Source: an uncultured Desulfomonile sp.
GTDB taxonomy: Bacteria; Desulfobacterota; Desulfomonilia; Desulfomonilales; Desulfomonilaceae
DNA: 64,000 nucleotides
NCBI GenBank assembly: GCA_903952205.1
Contig: CAJBEZ010000003.1
Coordinates: 37,790-101,789 of the forward strand
Direction of reading: 5' to 3'
Below the pieces are notes generated by a model. That model was given only the letters and a program-made list of their open reading frames with translations, was not told the DNA's origin and searched no databases. A program made the translations under genes and the position numbers. Shown in pieces: positions 63,958 to 64,000 of this stretch. Position 1 is the first letter of the stretch. Every line of letters starts with the position of its first letter.

Positions 63958-64000
63958 ATGCCCAAGTGTGGTTTGAGACTTGATATCGAAGAGTACAATC
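63958..64000 (+). CDS. start of a rightward gene (cut by window end)
   Basis: ATG 63958 is preceded by GGGAGGG eight bases upstream, and 14 codons (MPKCGLRLDIEEYN) stay open to the edge. Too short to identify. It would be the first rightward gene of the element, divergent from the integrase operon. Confidence 0.55.
   Translation, partial: MPKCGLRLDIEEYN

Larger units (their letters stand above)
54700..64000. mobile_element. integrative element at tRNA-Gly (partial)
   Basis: From just after tRNA-Gly to the window edge. A tyrosine integrase next to the tRNA closes a leftward operon of at least ten genes joined by 4-base overlaps: regulator, excisionase-like, XRE regulator, ERCC4 nuclease, two unknowns, DUF5131 protein, small protein, primase-helicase, integrase. 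No capsid, tail or terminase genes are seen, so a phage satellite (P4- or PICI-like) or the early half of a prophage fits best. Intergenic DNA near the tRNA is markedly AT-rich. The right end and the second attachment site are beyond 64000. Confidence 0.8.

Overview
The window reads as chromosome of a Gram-negative, probably strictly anaerobic bacterium of the former Deltaproteobacteria (Desulfobacterota; gene content is reminiscent of the Desulfomonile/Syntrophobacter group, which is an inference from gene make-up, not a search). Pointers are a complete lipid A/outer-membrane operon, electron-transfer flavoprotein genes, several ferredoxin-type proteins, a c-type haem motif, and two selenium-linked genes (a YqeB-family gene and a probable selenoprotein).

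Layout. 1-15.5 kb: an Fe-S protein, a YajD-type HNH protein, a YheT-type hydrolase, carB, a convergent SNF2 helicase/SWIM-protein pair, a TauE-type exporter, an exported repeat-rich protein, two metallo-beta-lactamase-fold proteins and a ferredoxin. 15.6-31.7 kb: polA, cinA, a probable selenocysteine-containing haem/triple-rhodanese protein, an atypical kinase, etfBA, exported TPR and glycosidase-like proteins, a thioredoxin plus yqeB, priA and a phospholipase D-like protein. 31.8-37.6 kb: ispD, purF, an exported Pro/Gln-rich protein, a DUF362 Fe-S protein and corA. 37.8-51.3 kb: one long cell-envelope operon lysS-lolC-lolD-bamA-skp-lpxD-lpxA-lpxI-msbA-lpxK-heptosyltransferase. 51.5-54.0 kb: an EF-G-like GTPase and a MOSC protein.

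From about 54.7 kb to the right edge the character changes. A tRNA-Gly(GCC) gene with a strong promoter is followed by a tyrosine integrase and a tightly overlapping, leftward operon (regulator, excisionase-like, XRE regulator, ERCC4 nuclease, unknown proteins, DUF5131 radical-SAM-like protein, primase-helicase, integrase). This is an integrative element, probably a phage satellite or defective prophage, cut by the window end. Its ends and control region hold iterated octamers, two copies of a palindromic operator and a structured intergenic stretch.

The most unusual item is the gene at 19773-21158 (minus). An in-frame TGA lies exactly where the rhodanese active-site loop would be expected to carry its second cysteine, the reading frame continues for 259 codons, a hairpin with a GG-containing loop lies at bacterial-SECIS distance, and a perfect TTGACA-17-TATAAT promoter stands upstream. 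I interpret it as a periplasmic selenoprotein combining a c-haem site and three rhodanese domains.
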